Positions 7,857 through 16,324 of a stretch of DNA of 20,128 bases are shown piece after piece. The stretch is from IMG/VR virus record IMGVR_UViG_3300027865_000053, positions 1-20,128 of that record; one strand, given 5' to 3'. The position numbers and the translations under genes were made by a program. Source of the DNA: a virus. The first letter of the stretch is position 1; every line of letters begins with the position of its first letter. The notes beneath the pieces are model-generated. The model saw only the letters and a program-made list of their open reading frames with translations. It made no database searches and was not told where the DNA came from.

Positions 7857-8771
7857 TTATGTAGCGATCGGATCGAGAATGGCACTCAGGTCCTCGGAAA
7901 TCACCCCGTAGTAGTTCTCTGCTATTGCACAGGCAGTGGCAGTAACGCCGTTCGCCTGGGCAGCCGCTCCACCACACAAATTGCGCATGACCATCCCTGT
8001 CGCGGTTGCCGCAAGATTGATACAGCCATCGACGGTCGATGCCGCGTTGTAGATGACGTTATCGTTGATCACGCAAAAAGTAATTACACCGGCGCCGCCG
8101 ATGGCCATCGTCCCCCAATCGCCTAACAGGGTATTGCGCCGAACGATACAGCCCTTCGGCGTACCCGCGAAATTGATGAAGTGGGTGTTGGCCGCATCGT
8201 CCTGCAACGCGTAACAGTCCTCGACCGTAATCCGGTCTGAGGCGTTCGCCGCCGCATCCTGAACGCATACCAAGAAGTTCTGATTGTTTGCAGCCTCGGT
8301 AAACCGGCAGCGCCGACAGGTGAAATCGGTCGCATTCACGTCGAGACACACCGCAATGTCGGCAAAGCCCGCTTTGAAGTGAATGTTGTCCACAGTCACA
8401 TTTGCCGCATCTACATCCACATCCGCCGTATCCGCAGTATCCAACGTTACGGTCGGCGTGTCGGTTCCCGCGCCAAGACCGATAATGCTGATGCCGGCGA
8501 CGTCGAGAGCCAGACCGGCAGCGGCACTCACAACCTCCGCATGGCCGGGCATCACGTAAATGCGATCGCCATTGTTCGCCGTGCACTGACCGACCGCGAA
8601 GTCAATGGTCAAAAACGGTGCATCGGGATCATTCCCGAAGCCGGCGGTATCACCGCCGTTTGCAGTGTTGCCGCTGTCGACGAAGAACAGATTTCCCGTA
8701 GTGGACGTCACATCGACGATGCTGAACAGTCCACCGGGTCGGCTGTTTCCGAACAATGCTGTACGTACCAT
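7857..8771 (-). CDS. Beta-helix virion protein, possible head fibre or spike
   Basis: 304 residues. After a short N-terminal region with LFFVDSGNTANGGDTAG, the protein has a 'DPDAPFLTIDFAV..C...NGDRIYVMPG' segment, then repeating short strands such as GISIIGLGAG, ANVTVDNIHFKAG, FTCRRCRFTEA, RITVEDCYA and GCIVRRNTLLG. This periodicity is that of right-handed parallel beta-helix proteins of the pectate-lyase-like fold. No catalytic set can be named. An AGGAG lies about 10 bases before the ATG. Its place just after the capsid genes, not at the tail end, suggests an appendage on the capsid or neck. Cys residues recur along the helix. Confidence 0.7.
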   Translation of the reverse strand: MVRTALFGNSRPGGLFSIVDVTSTTGNLFFVDSGNTANGGDTAGFGNDPDAPFLTIDFAVGQCTANNGDRIYVMPGHAEVVSAAAGLALDVAGISIIGLGAGTDTPTVTLDTADTADVDVDAANVTVDNIHFKAGFADIAVCLDVNATDFTCRRCRFTEAANNQNFLVCVQDAAANASDRITVEDCYALQDDAANTHFINFAGTPKGCIVRRNTLLGDWGTMAIGGAGVITFCVINDNVIYNAASTVDGCINLAATATGMVMRNLCGGAAAQANGVTATACAIAENYYGVISEDLSAILDPIAT

Positions 8772-8802
8772 CTCAGGGTTACTCCTGTGTAATGGTGGCG
8801 TA

Positions 8803-8828
8803 GGGGCAGCCGGTTTCCCGGCTGCCCC
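8803..8828 (-). terminator. Strong hairpin after the capsid-associated gene
   Basis: A perfect 11-bp stem (GGGGCAGCCGG with CCGGCTGCCCC) closes a GAAA loop on the minus strand. It lies between the stop at 8854 and the beta-helix gene. No T-run follows, so it is more likely an attenuator, mRNA stabiliser or processing site than a full terminator. A smaller stem (GCCAA/TTGGC) lies just before it in the transcript. Confidence 0.55.
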
Positions 8829-8853
8829 CGCGCCAAGGGGTTTTGGCTAAAGT

Positions 8854-9324
8854 TTATCCAGCCACTGCGTGGTATGCCGACGTCAGATCGTCGTGCGCAT
8901 ACCTCGGGTGGTAGCGAATCCCAACAAGCGTCACTGTGTCGACGCCAGTGTTGTCATCTTCCTCGACCTTCGCCGCTACATATCGGAAAAGGTTCGCATG
9001 GTCGAGTGCCGCGGCATGGACGGTGATCACATAGGTGTCGGCCGCTGTACCGGTCGTCGGGGTGATCGACGTATCGCCGGCACCCGCAATGGCCTTTGCG
9101 TCGGCACCCGCCGCACTCGTCGCCTGCAACACCTGGAAGGTGTCCAGTTTGTCCGCCGCATCCCAGCCGTCGACCGTACCTTCGAGGGTGGTGCCGAGTG
9201 TGACAACGAAATCAACGGCACCGAAGTCCCGCATGTCCAAATACTTACTTGTCGCGGCGGTTCCACCGATATCAGTAGCATCGAGCACGACTTCCATCGC
9301 CGCATTTTGATGTAGTGTATGCAT
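8854..9324 (-). CDS. Small capsid-associated protein, possible decoration protein
   Basis: 156 residues, 9 bases after the capsid gene stop, with AGGAG 6 bases before the ATG. The sequence is beta-rich and acidic, with DFGAVDFVVTLGTTLEGT, TFQVLQATSAAGADAKAI and a final FRYVAAKVEEDDNTGVDTVTLVGIR stretch. This resembles a family of 150-residue proteins next to major capsid genes in environmental phages. A decoration or capsid-stabilising role is inferred from position and size. Confidence 0.7.
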   Translation of the reverse strand: MHTLHQNAAMEVVLDATDIGGTAATSKYLDMRDFGAVDFVVTLGTTLEGTVDGWDAADKLDTFQVLQATSAAGADAKAIAGAGDTSITPTTGTAADTYVITVHAAALDHANLFRYVAAKVEEDDNTGVDTVTLVGIRYHPRYAHDDLTSAYHAVAG

Positions 9325-9333
9325 CGGTTTCTC

Positions 9334-10695
9334 CTACGCTCGCGCCGCGAGAGTGACGACGGGCGCCACCTCCCAGCTATTGTTGAGGGTCAACGTCGTT
9401 CTCCACCACGGTTGCCCGTCGATGGTCTTGACGTAACGGAAGGCCGTTTCGTTGTAGTCGAAACGGATGTGAATACTGGTGTCGACGCTGGTGTACGTCG
9501 TCTCGCCGATCAGATAGTTAGGCCACGAGACGAGCGTCAGGTCGCCGACCGTGCCGATGGCTTTCGCATGCTCGGTATAGATCAGCGGACGACCGAGAAT
9601 GCGCTCGATGCCGTCTTCGGCGATCCGAACGAGCGCGACGGGTGCACCGCCAGTACCGACGTCGATGGTCAGCAGGTTGAGCTGCTCCATACAGCTCAGG
9701 GACGCGACCCACACAGCACCCGAGTACTCCTCAGGTCGCATGTGAGAGCGCATCTTGAGCACGTTCGACGTGACGATCGTCGCCGCCGCTTGACCGGTTT
9801 CCTTCGCCTGCGAGTAGGTCGCCGGAGCGTTTAGCACACCCAACGGCTCACCGGCACCCTTGCCGTTCATAAACAGGCCCATCTCTTTCCAGACGATGGC
9901 ATCGCGGAACTGCTGTCCGATGAAGCTGCCCATCGACGGAACGTGGTGAATCTGGTTGTCGGTCAAATAGGCCAAGCCGGTCAGCATCGTGGGCTTGATC
10001 TCGATCTGCTCAAATTCACCGCGGGCCGACGTCATCTGCGCCCGTTCCTTTTGCAGAAAGACCGCGATACCGCCGTACAGATTGACTGTACGCGTGGTAT
10101 CGGTCACCGCGTTGATGACCATCATCGTGGAATTCAGGGGCAAGAGCTGGGCGCCGTTGGCACGAACGAAATCGGCTTCAACACCCTTTGTGAGAATATC
10201 CGAGCGATATTCCGGGGGGATCAGATAGCCACCGATGCTGTCTTCAACCGTCGTGTACTCGTCCGTTCCGACGGCCTTGGTGACCGGTGGGGGCGCCTTG
10301 CAATAGTCCATCCGCTTCGACGGACTGGCGCCGGGTGTACCGGCCAGGCGGATATCCTCGAAGAAGTCTCCGACGCGGGAATACCCCCTCTTGGGGTCGT
10401 CGTCGATCAGATCCTTGGTTTGAATTCGGACGGGTCGGGCGTTGCCCGATTTGCCGGCCGCCTTCGCGACGGCTGCGGTTACGACCTCTGTGACCTGTTC
10501 AAGAGTGACGCCGGCGGCGCCCGTCTCGCCTTCTACGGCCTTTACGCTTCGCTTCTCGTCCTCATCGCACAGCTCGGCGATCTTCGCCTCCACCAGATCG
10601 GTGGCGGTCTTGGCGTCAACCGTCAGTAGCTGTCCGATGGGATATTCGGTCCCATCGTAGCTCCACTTCTGGAGCAGACGGATAGTCTTGTCCAT
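9334..10695 (-). CDS. Major capsid protein, HK97 family
   Basis: 453 residues. Residues about 142-200 contain the family start of the mature domain (VGTDEYTTVEDSIGGYLIPP, then EYRSDIL). An EFEQIEIKPTMLTGLAYLTD strand and QFRDAIVWKEMGLFMNGKGAGEPLGVLN follow, the latter being the conserved spine helix and 'G.G.G.P.G' segment. A late ILGRPLIYTEHAKAIG and a closing IRFDYNETAFRYVKTIDGQPWW also fit. The N-terminal part (1 to about 135) should be a delta-like scaffold removed by the neighbouring protease. Residues 1-45 (LLQKWSYDGTEYPIGQLLTV) look like a small separate domain fused to it. The ATG has a GGGA stretch 9 bases upstream. Confidence 0.92.
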   Translation of the reverse strand: MDKTIRLLQKWSYDGTEYPIGQLLTVDAKTATDLVEAKIAELCDEDEKRSVKAVEGETGAAGVTLEQVTEVVTAAVAKAAGKSGNARPVRIQTKDLIDDDPKRGYSRVGDFFEDIRLAGTPGASPSKRMDYCKAPPPVTKAVGTDEYTTVEDSIGGYLIPPEYRSDILTKGVEADFVRANGAQLLPLNSTMMVINAVTDTTRTVNLYGGIAVFLQKERAQMTSARGEFEQIEIKPTMLTGLAYLTDNQIHHVPSMGSFIGQQFRDAIVWKEMGLFMNGKGAGEPLGVLNAPATYSQAKETGQAAATIVTSNVLKMRSHMRPEEYSGAVWVASLSCMEQLNLLTIDVGTGGAPVALVRIAEDGIERILGRPLIYTEHAKAIGTVGDLTLVSWPNYLIGETTYTSVDTSIHIRFDYNETAFRYVKTIDGQPWWRTTLTLNNSWEVAPVVTLAARA

Positions 10696-10813
10696 GCGGA
10701 CAATCCCACCGTCGGCCTGATTTTTTCACTTCTGTCGGCTAATCCCAACGTCCGAACTAATTGCCCCAGCGAGATTCACCCGCCTGCAATCCCCATTCGG
10801 TCACCTACTAGCT
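10696..10813 (-). other. Gap between protease and capsid genes
   Basis: This 118-base stretch holds no ORF I can support. It has a run of six A (minus strand) and the ribosome binding region of the capsid gene. I see no clear promoter or terminator, although a promoter for late capsid expression would fit here. Confidence 0.4.
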
Positions 10814-11518
10814 CTAGGGCCGGCCACAAGCCAGCCGTACTTCACGATCGACCACACGCGATACTTCGCCGACTGAAAGCACTCGTCGTTTGACCGACCG
10901 GACGGGACACACCTTGCGTATAGGCGTTACCCGTCGCTCTTCATTCTGTGTCTCATCCCCCCCGCTGTCAAGTTCGATCCACGGGCGTATCGTCTTGAAG
11001 CGCCCCTCGCCGTAAGCCTTGTTCATCGCATCTGGGTTGGCCGGCACCGAACACGCGGAGTATTCGATGACTTCGGCCGACGTTATGAGGCTCCGGGCGC
11101 CCGCCCAGTCGGGGCGTTTCTTAAGATCCGCCGTCTTGAGTTCGCGGCGCATGATCGACCGCCAGTCCATGCCGAGCGACCAGCCTTTCAGGAAACCGCC
11201 GGCATACAACTGAAAGACGTCCTCCGCCATATCGGTCTCGGCAAACCGCGTCTTGGCGATCACCGCGCCCTTTGTTACTTGCTGCCACAGGCTCTTGCCG
11301 ACGACGGTCCACATATCGTGCATGAACAGGACGATCGGATTCTTCTTAAAGCGGCCGAACTTCAGCCCCGATGTAATAACTACCTCCTGATCGCTGTCGA
11401 CACGGTCGGTGGTGATCTTGGCTTTGATCGTGCGTTCCTGCTCGTTCACGTCCAGCACTTCGCCGTCTTCGGCCTTCGTGAAAATCGGCAATCGCGTTAT
11501 CGTCGGATGATCAGGCAT
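10814..11518 (-). CDS. Prohead protease, HK97 gp4 type
   Basis: 234 residues; GGAGG lies 6 bases before the ATG. The opening TIKAKITTDRVDSDQEVV resembles the family start. Candidate catalytic residues are His67 (in VLFMHD), Ser114 (in KGWSLGM) and Glu149 or Glu152 (in SAEVIEYSACSVPANP). The last segment is the familiar 'E..E.S.VSVPANP' motif. These serine proteases remove the capsid delta domain during head maturation. The C-terminal about 50 residues are basic (RRVTPIRKVCPVRSVKRRV) and may be a scaffold-binding or self-cleaved tail. Confidence 0.9.
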   Translation of the reverse strand: MPDHPTITRLPIFTKAEDGEVLDVNEQERTIKAKITTDRVDSDQEVVITSGLKFGRFKKNPIVLFMHDMWTVVGKSLWQQVTKGAVIAKTRFAETDMAEDVFQLYAGGFLKGWSLGMDWRSIMRRELKTADLKKRPDWAGARSLITSAEVIEYSACSVPANPDAMNKAYGEGRFKTIRPWIELDSGGDETQNEERRVTPIRKVCPVRSVKRRVLSVGEVSRVVDREVRLACGRP

Positions 11519-11519
11519 A

Positions 11520-14117
11520 TCAGTCCTCCACTACCGGGACAATCGTGCACGTGCAGTTGGGATGCAGCGTAGGATGCAGAACGTCTCCCATTTTCGCCGT
11601 GTACGTTCCACCATCGACACCGCGGATAGAGGCGCCGTCCTTCAGGAACGGCTGCCCGAGCTTCGCCCTCTTACCGTTCATTGCGGTACAGAACTCACAG
11701 GCGTCGACCGATGCCAGCCACTCGTTCTCTTCGATGCCGGCCTTGACCCAGGTTTCCTGCACTCCGGCATTGAGCGCCCGGTTCAACTCCGTGCGGGCGA
11801 TGCGTTCGGCCGAACTGTCCTTTTTCTCGCCGTAGACGGCGGCTACGCGCTTACTGATCCCGTCGACGTTCTCTCCAGCGTTCAGCCCTTCGCTGATGGC
11901 GTCAAACACATCGTCGCCCGTTACATCGACGACGGTAGAGGCGAACCCGTCGGTCAATCGTCGGACGTGCTTTTCCACCTGATCGGGTGGCAGGATCAAC
12001 GACACCTCGAATGCCACACCCGCGTCTCCCAAATCCCGTATGCCCAGCGCGCCACCCTTCTCGAATGCGCGGACCATGAAGGGATAAGCGACGTCCGAGA
12101 CCTTCTCAGTCCACTCGCTGCGCTCAAACAACACGGCCAGGAGCTTTTCCTTGACCAGCCCTGCGACATCCTCTGCACTTTCCAGAACCTTGACCAGGCT
12201 CTCCCTGACGCTTGCGCTGAACTGATCGAGCAGCGACTTGAGACGACCGATAAACGCCTGGTCTTTCGAGTCGTCGTCGTCCATCTGATCGAGGTTCACT
12301 TTCGTCGCGCTCACGTCGGGTCGGTCTCTCAGCAGAGTGTCGACGCCATTTTCGTCACCACACTGACACTCTTTCCCGTCGACTGTGTCACCGCCCTCGC
12401 CAGATCCGCCATCGTCGCCCGGACCGGCTGACTTGGTGGTATCGTCTCCGGTATCGTCGCTTCCTCCGGTTTCTTTTTCTTTTTCTTGCTCTTGCTGCCC
12501 TTGGTTCGTTCCATCGTCGTCACCTCCATCTATGGCCTCAATGTCCTCTTCATCCGGGTCTACGATACCCACGGTACCGCTTGTGGCCGGCTTGATTTCT
12601 GCGATGGGCGCGATTGAATCCTCACCCAAAAGTTCCGCTATTTTCTCGCGGAGGATGTTGGCCAGGGCCTCATCCTTCATATCGACCGCCTGTTTGAGCG
12701 AACTCATCAATTCCCCAACCTTGAACTGTGCCTCGGTGTTGTCGCCCACGCTCTCACCGTCGACCATCGGCCCGTCCGGGAACTGGGCACCGGCAATAGG
12801 CTCCGACGGCCGGCGCACGCCACCGGGGATGAACGGCTCGTCTCCCCAGTCGACGGCCTCGCGACCGAGTTCCGCACGGGCTTCGTTGGGCTCCAGAAGA
12901 GGAATGCCACCGCTCAGCTTGACCAGACGTTCGGCATCGGCATCCACGTCTTCGGGCACCGGATTATCGAATGCGACAAACCAGGGCGCACGTCTGCGCA
13001 AGCCCACTTCACGCTCGGACTCCCCGCCGTACATCGGCATCATCGTCGTGTTGAGCTGCTCGCAGATAAGGCGCTGCAACGGCTTGATCGTGTTTCGCGT
13101 CCACAACTGCAAACCGTGGCGCATGTTATTGAACGTGATTCCGTCGACGCTAATCACGTTCATCGGCACGCCGAAACCTGCGGCGATCTCCTCGAGGACG
13201 ACCTTACGCCCCTTATCGAACTGAAGATCTTTCGCCGTCAACATCAACTTCTCAACATGCAGATCGAACGGGGCGACCGCGAACTTGCCGCGATTGCGCC
13301 AGCCGCCGTAGGTGTTCGTCCAGTCCGCCTGAAGCTGCTTCTGTTGCGGTTCGCTGATATCACCCTTGGGAGCAATCAGAAGGTCGGGCACCGCGAAGTG
13401 AGTGAAGACCGCGTTTTCCCACTCGCGCATCCGCAGATTCGTTTCCGCCGCCGTGAGTATCCCGCGCAGAGGAGCCATGCCACTGACCATATCCAGCGGA
13501 GAGGGCTTGCGGAAATGAACGATCTCGTCCGATGGGAAGTCGGTCGTCCGACCACCGAAGCGCAGTTGATATTTGTCGATCACATTCTCGGGACCGAGGA
13601 CGGGCCAGACAAACTGTGCGGGCAACGGCCATATCTCGATCGGCATGCCCAGCCCGTTATACGTCAGGTGCCAGTAGGCGTTGCCCTCGAGCAGCAGGTA
13701 CGTCGTGGTCAGCCACCACAGGCCGGAGATGTCGAGAATGGGATTGACGTAGTCCAGAACATCGAGAAACGGATGGTCTTCGATCTCGACCGCCTCGCGC
13801 GTCGTGCGCCGCGGGCTGATGTCCTTCAGGTACAGTCGCTGTTTACTCGAGAGAGCTTTCGTCGTCTGGGCCACCTCTTTGTCCGTGCTGTAGAGGCGCA
13901 GAGGGTGTTGACTGACTTCCGTGGCGTTGCGATCGACGCAGATGTAGATCCAGGAGGCGAAGCGTTCGATCAACCGCCGGCTGTCGAGCAGCGGAGAAAT
14001 GTAGGGCCGGCCGCGCCCATATCCGGTCGCCACATCAACAATGCGACGATCTTTCGCCCGCTTCTGTCCATTACGGGCATCCGATCGAACTATGCCGTCC
14101 AAAACGCGCAAGAGCAC
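11520..14117 (-). CDS. Portal protein fused to a MuF-like minor head domain
   Basis: 865 residues from GTG, 9 bases after the terminase stop; the ATG at 14127 leads to a short dead frame. Residues about 44-430 are an HK97-type portal: RRLIERFASWIYICVDRNA, the LLEGNAYWHL segment, FPSDEIVHFRKPSP, then EEIAAGFGVPMNVISVDG. Residues about 518-620 are an acidic low-complexity linker with a CQC pair. Residues about 770-865 are a MuF domain: ERIARTELNRALNAG, then WLASVDACEFCTAMNGK, and HPNCTC near the end. The Cys residues (CEFC, CTC) with the HPN motif may bind metal. Portal forms the packaging ring and MuF proteins are minor internal head proteins; fusions of the two are known in phages. No clear ribosome binding site is seen. 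Confidence 0.9.
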   Translation of the reverse strand: MLLRVLDGIVRSDARNGQKRAKDRRIVDVATGYGRGRPYISPLLDSRRLIERFASWIYICVDRNATEVSQHPLRLYSTDKEVAQTTKALSSKQRLYLKDISPRRTTREAVEIEDHPFLDVLDYVNPILDISGLWWLTTTYLLLEGNAYWHLTYNGLGMPIEIWPLPAQFVWPVLGPENVIDKYQLRFGGRTTDFPSDEIVHFRKPSPLDMVSGMAPLRGILTAAETNLRMREWENAVFTHFAVPDLLIAPKGDISEPQQKQLQADWTNTYGGWRNRGKFAVAPFDLHVEKLMLTAKDLQFDKGRKVVLEEIAAGFGVPMNVISVDGITFNNMRHGLQLWTRNTIKPLQRLICEQLNTTMMPMYGGESEREVGLRRRAPWFVAFDNPVPEDVDADAERLVKLSGGIPLLEPNEARAELGREAVDWGDEPFIPGGVRRPSEPIAGAQFPDGPMVDGESVGDNTEAQFKVGELMSSLKQAVDMKDEALANILREKIAELLGEDSIAPIAEIKPATSGTVGIVDPDEEDIEAIDGGDDDGTNQGQQEQEKEKETGGSDDTGDDTTKSAGPGDDGGSGEGGDTVDGKECQCGDENGVDTLLRDRPDVSATKVNLDQMDDDDSKDQAFIGRLKSLLDQFSASVRESLVKVLESAEDVAGLVKEKLLAVLFERSEWTEKVSDVAYPFMVRAFEKGGALGIRDLGDAGVAFEVSLILPPDQVEKHVRRLTDGFASTVVDVTGDDVFDAISEGLNAGENVDGISKRVAAVYGEKKDSSAERIARTELNRALNAGVQETWVKAGIEENEWLASVDACEFCTAMNGKRAKLGQPFLKDGASIRGVDGGTYTAKMGDVLHPTLHPNCTCTIVPVVED

Positions 14118-14126
14118 CCTCGCTCA

Positions 14127-15494
14127 TCAGTTACCGGACCACCAGCGATCGTCCGATACGTCTACGGTGACCGGGCGCCGAATATTAGCCATCGCCTCGA
14201 ACTCTTGCAAGTACAGTTCCGCAGGACTCGCCTGGCCGGCCACCAGGAGACGACCGATCTTACCCGACGCATCGACCTCCATCATGGCATACCGATCGGC
14301 ATCACACGCATCGTCCTTTTTCTTCGACGGCGTCTCGTTTATACAGCCGGGCTTCCAGGAGTAGGACATATACTCCTCAGTTCCCGCCAGCCCGGTCTCA
14401 AACGTCAGGCGCGGGCGACCGTCCACCACATCGGTCAAAGCCGACCCGACACAGCGGATACCGGGTATCACGTCGTTGACCGCCGGCTTGGCAGACAGCC
14501 CCCGGCGCCGCAACTCCTCGATGATATCGGGCGCCGCCGGATCTACGACGAAACTGATTCCCTGATACTGCAGGGCGACCTCAACACACATCTCGGTTAA
14601 ATCCGAGCGCGTGATGTTCGGCTCGTAATACTCAGCCACAACGTGCGACATCGGACGCTTCAGGCCTTGGCGTCGGACGGCATGCACCCGGACGGACGTC
14701 CTATGGGTAAACCCGTAGTCAACGCCCGCAACGTGATACTCCCACGGGCCCGGATCGTGATACTCATGGACCCCCCGTGCGAACTGCGGGTAGATCGCAC
14801 CTTCGAAGGCAGCCCAGATTCCGTAGAGGTACCGCAGCTTCGCCGCACCCGGCAGATGGGCGAGGTTCAGCTCAATGTAATCCTTGGGCAGATGCCAGTT
14901 ATCCAGGCTCGAGGTTTTGATCAGATGCCGAACGTGCGACGGGTGCTTCTCCTCAAAGAAGAGCCGATGCAGGAAATGCGTAGGCGGGCCCGGATTCGTC
15001 GCCGTCGCCATCGTCCGCTTATTCTTCGATCCGTCGGGCATCGTGAATTCGAGAGAGCAACGGGTGGTCAGCATGTTCCACTCGGGCTCATCCAGCTCGA
15101 TCCCCTCATCGATGCAAAGGTCCGACAGCGTGAGCGAGCCCACCTTTTCCGGGTTGTCACAGCCGAAGGGGATGATCTCGCCACCGCCGTTGAGTGCGAT
15201 TCGCTCCTTGCCCGGGCTCTGCAGGAACGTGTAGCTCCCAGCCGGCAGCACCGGAGGAAGGTCGCCGTCGGCCTCCAGCAGCGTCCGCAACGTCGTCTGC
15301 TTCAATGCTACCAGCGTCTTGCGACAGAGGCCCACCTTAGACTTGGGGGGCGTCGCCTTGCGGATCGCCCGATAACACAGCGCTCGCGACTTACCGGCCC
15401 GCACCGCCCCGCTGTAGAGGATCTGAAGAGCGTCGCTCATCACGAACTCGTACTGCTTGGGCATCAGAGCGATGGATTGGTAGGGGGTGGGCAT
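14127..15494 (-). CDS. terL: Terminase large subunit
   Basis: 455 residues, the motor-nuclease that packages DNA into the prohead. The ATPase part has a Walker A at residues 29-36 (GAVRAGKS), a Walker B with LCIDE at 126-130 and a TATNPGP coupling segment at 164-170. The nuclease part has Asp259 (in GVDYG), Asp318 (in VVDP) and Asp398 (in DACDADRYAM), the usual acidic triad. The ATG is weakly supported because no ribosome binding site is seen, but an in-frame TGA lies 9 bases upstream of it. The small subunit is not adjacent: a plus-strand cassette and several small genes lie between this gene and the best candidate at 18544-19047. Confidence 0.95.
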   Translation of the reverse strand: MPTPYQSIALMPKQYEFVMSDALQILYSGAVRAGKSRALCYRAIRKATPPKSKVGLCRKTLVALKQTTLRTLLEADGDLPPVLPAGSYTFLQSPGKERIALNGGGEIIPFGCDNPEKVGSLTLSDLCIDEGIELDEPEWNMLTTRCSLEFTMPDGSKNKRTMATATNPGPPTHFLHRLFFEEKHPSHVRHLIKTSSLDNWHLPKDYIELNLAHLPGAAKLRYLYGIWAAFEGAIYPQFARGVHEYHDPGPWEYHVAGVDYGFTHRTSVRVHAVRRQGLKRPMSHVVAEYYEPNITRSDLTEMCVEVALQYQGISFVVDPAAPDIIEELRRRGLSAKPAVNDVIPGIRCVGSALTDVVDGRPRLTFETGLAGTEEYMSYSWKPGCINETPSKKKDDACDADRYAMMEVDASGKIGRLLVAGQASPAELYLQEFEAMANIRRPVTVDVSDDRWWSGN

Positions 15495-15563
15495 TGTCTT
15501 ACGTCATCTCATTGAGCCAAAGGCTCCCTTGTTATGCCCAGTCAACCCTAGTCGTTGCGTGGG
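15495..15563 (-). other. Gap upstream of terL
   Basis: 69 bases with no ORF. A 5-bp inverted repeat (GAGCC-AAA-GGCTC) is present without a T-run. I see no clear promoter. Confidence 0.35.
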
Positions 15564-15782
15564 TTATCGGACCTCCAAATCGGCGTCGCGAAACCACTCC
15601 ACTTTGACCTCGCCTGTTTCCAATACGTACTCTATCCGACAAGACTGGGTGAAGTCCCGATCGATCCACAGGCCGGTCACGATCCCGAGCCGATCCGAGA
15701 CCTTTATCGTGACCTGCTGCTCAAGAGCGAACGTAAACTGTACGCCGAAGCCCAAGGCAGGGTCGGTAGTCGCCGTTTCCAT
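15564..15782 (-). CDS. Small phage protein of the VTG-EWF-LE type
   Basis: 72 residues from the ATG at 15782, which has AAGGA 8 bases upstream; a start at 15812 is less likely. The sequence reads as a small beta barrel: FTFALEQQVTIKVSDRLGIV, then TGLWIDRD, RIEYVLETG and VKVEWFRDADLEV. A family with the pattern 'F.LG..V..KVT...G.VTG...Y.....EWF....LE' is frequent in phage genomes, and this fits in order and length. Function unknown. A 6-bp inverted repeat (GTTGAG/CTCAAC, 3-base loop) is 16 bases upstream of the start and may be an operator. Confidence 0.75.
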   Translation of the reverse strand: METATTDPALGFGVQFTFALEQQVTIKVSDRLGIVTGLWIDRDFTQSCRIEYVLETGEVKVEWFRDADLEVR

Positions 15783-15872
15783 AATCACTGTCCTTTCTGT
15801 TGAGTTCCTCAACGTCCGATATTATCCGCGTTCCAATCGCCCTACGCCCGAGATCGCGGCGGTGTCCTAAGT

Positions 15873-16127
15873 TCAAGGCAATAGGTCGGCCATTGTCCAG
15901 GGCTGCGAAACCAAACCGGCAGCAACGGCGGGCACCGTCCGTAAACTCTGGTGCGTCCGGACAAAGTTAAACGCCGCAAAGTGCAGTTGAAGCGCCGCAA
16001 GCAGGTTTTCCCATTTCTTGCTGAAGCAGAGCGTCAGCCTGGCTAGTCGTTTCGTATGCGTCCGCAGTCCGGCATTTTGCGCCTCAACGTGCGATGTGCA
16101 AGCCCGATCACCGCGAGGCGAGCCCGT
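15873..16127 (-). pseudogene. C-terminal remnant of a DDE transposase (IS1-like)
   Basis: Read on the minus strand, the frame from about 16127 carries GSPRGDRACTSHVEAQN, then LTLCFSKKWENL, LHFAAFNFVRTHQSL and PAVAAGLVSQPWTM. This is the familiar end of transposases with 'STSYVERQN...LT.AFSKK.EN....ALHF..YNFCR.H..LR.TPA.AAG'. The Glu in HVEAQN would be the last residue of the DDE triad. The first two Asp and the N-terminal DNA-binding domain are missing, so the element is broken. The open frame continues to 16238, but the part beyond about 16127 does not resemble the family. No terminal inverted repeats were found. The IS family name is uncertain. Confidence 0.75.
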
Positions 16128-16151
16128 GTGCATAAGCAAGAGGCCGAAACC

Positions 16152-16319
16152 ATGAGTTTCTGGACCTGCGTTCAGTGCGGCTGCCCGTCGGATTACGACT
16201 TCTGCCCAGAGTGCGAAGCGGCCGTTATCGCAGCTCACGAGTCTGCGCAGACAGAACGCGAGCGATACGACGAGGATCTAGAACGACAACGACAGGGTCA
16301 ATACGACCCTAGAGAATAA
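16152..16319 (+). CDS. Small zinc-ribbon protein
   Basis: 55 residues from the ATG at 16152, with AGAGG 8 bases upstream; upstream ATGs in frame have no ribosome binding site. CVQCGCPSDYDFCPEC holds two Cys pairs (CxxC and CxxC), a zinc ribbon or zinc finger. A charged helix rich in Glu/Arg (HESAQTERERYDEDLERQRQ) follows. It is the first gene of a plus-strand cassette on the opposite strand to the virion genes, and starts about 25 bases from the transposase remnant. Role unknown; a small regulator or adaptor would fit. Confidence 0.75.
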   Translation: MSFWTCVQCGCPSDYDFCPECEAAVIAAHESAQTERERYDEDLERQRQGQYDPRE

Positions 16320-16324
16320 CAAAA

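Noticed and set aside
12474-12492. T-rich tract resembling a terminator tail
   Set aside because: It encodes the Glu/Lys run of the portal-MuF linker on the other strand and has no hairpin beside it.
12385-13224. Plus-strand ORF of 279 residues, Ser/Pro-rich
   Set aside because: It is the antisense of the portal-MuF acidic linker; its composition follows from that low-complexity stretch.
13116-14600. Plus-strand ORF of 494 residues
   Set aside because: It is the antisense of the portal and terminase genes, which have clear motifs; no family features are seen in it.
15513-15525. Inverted repeat GAGCC-AAA-GGCTC upstream of terL
   Set aside because: Only 5 bp, no T-run and no clear promoter; it could be chance.
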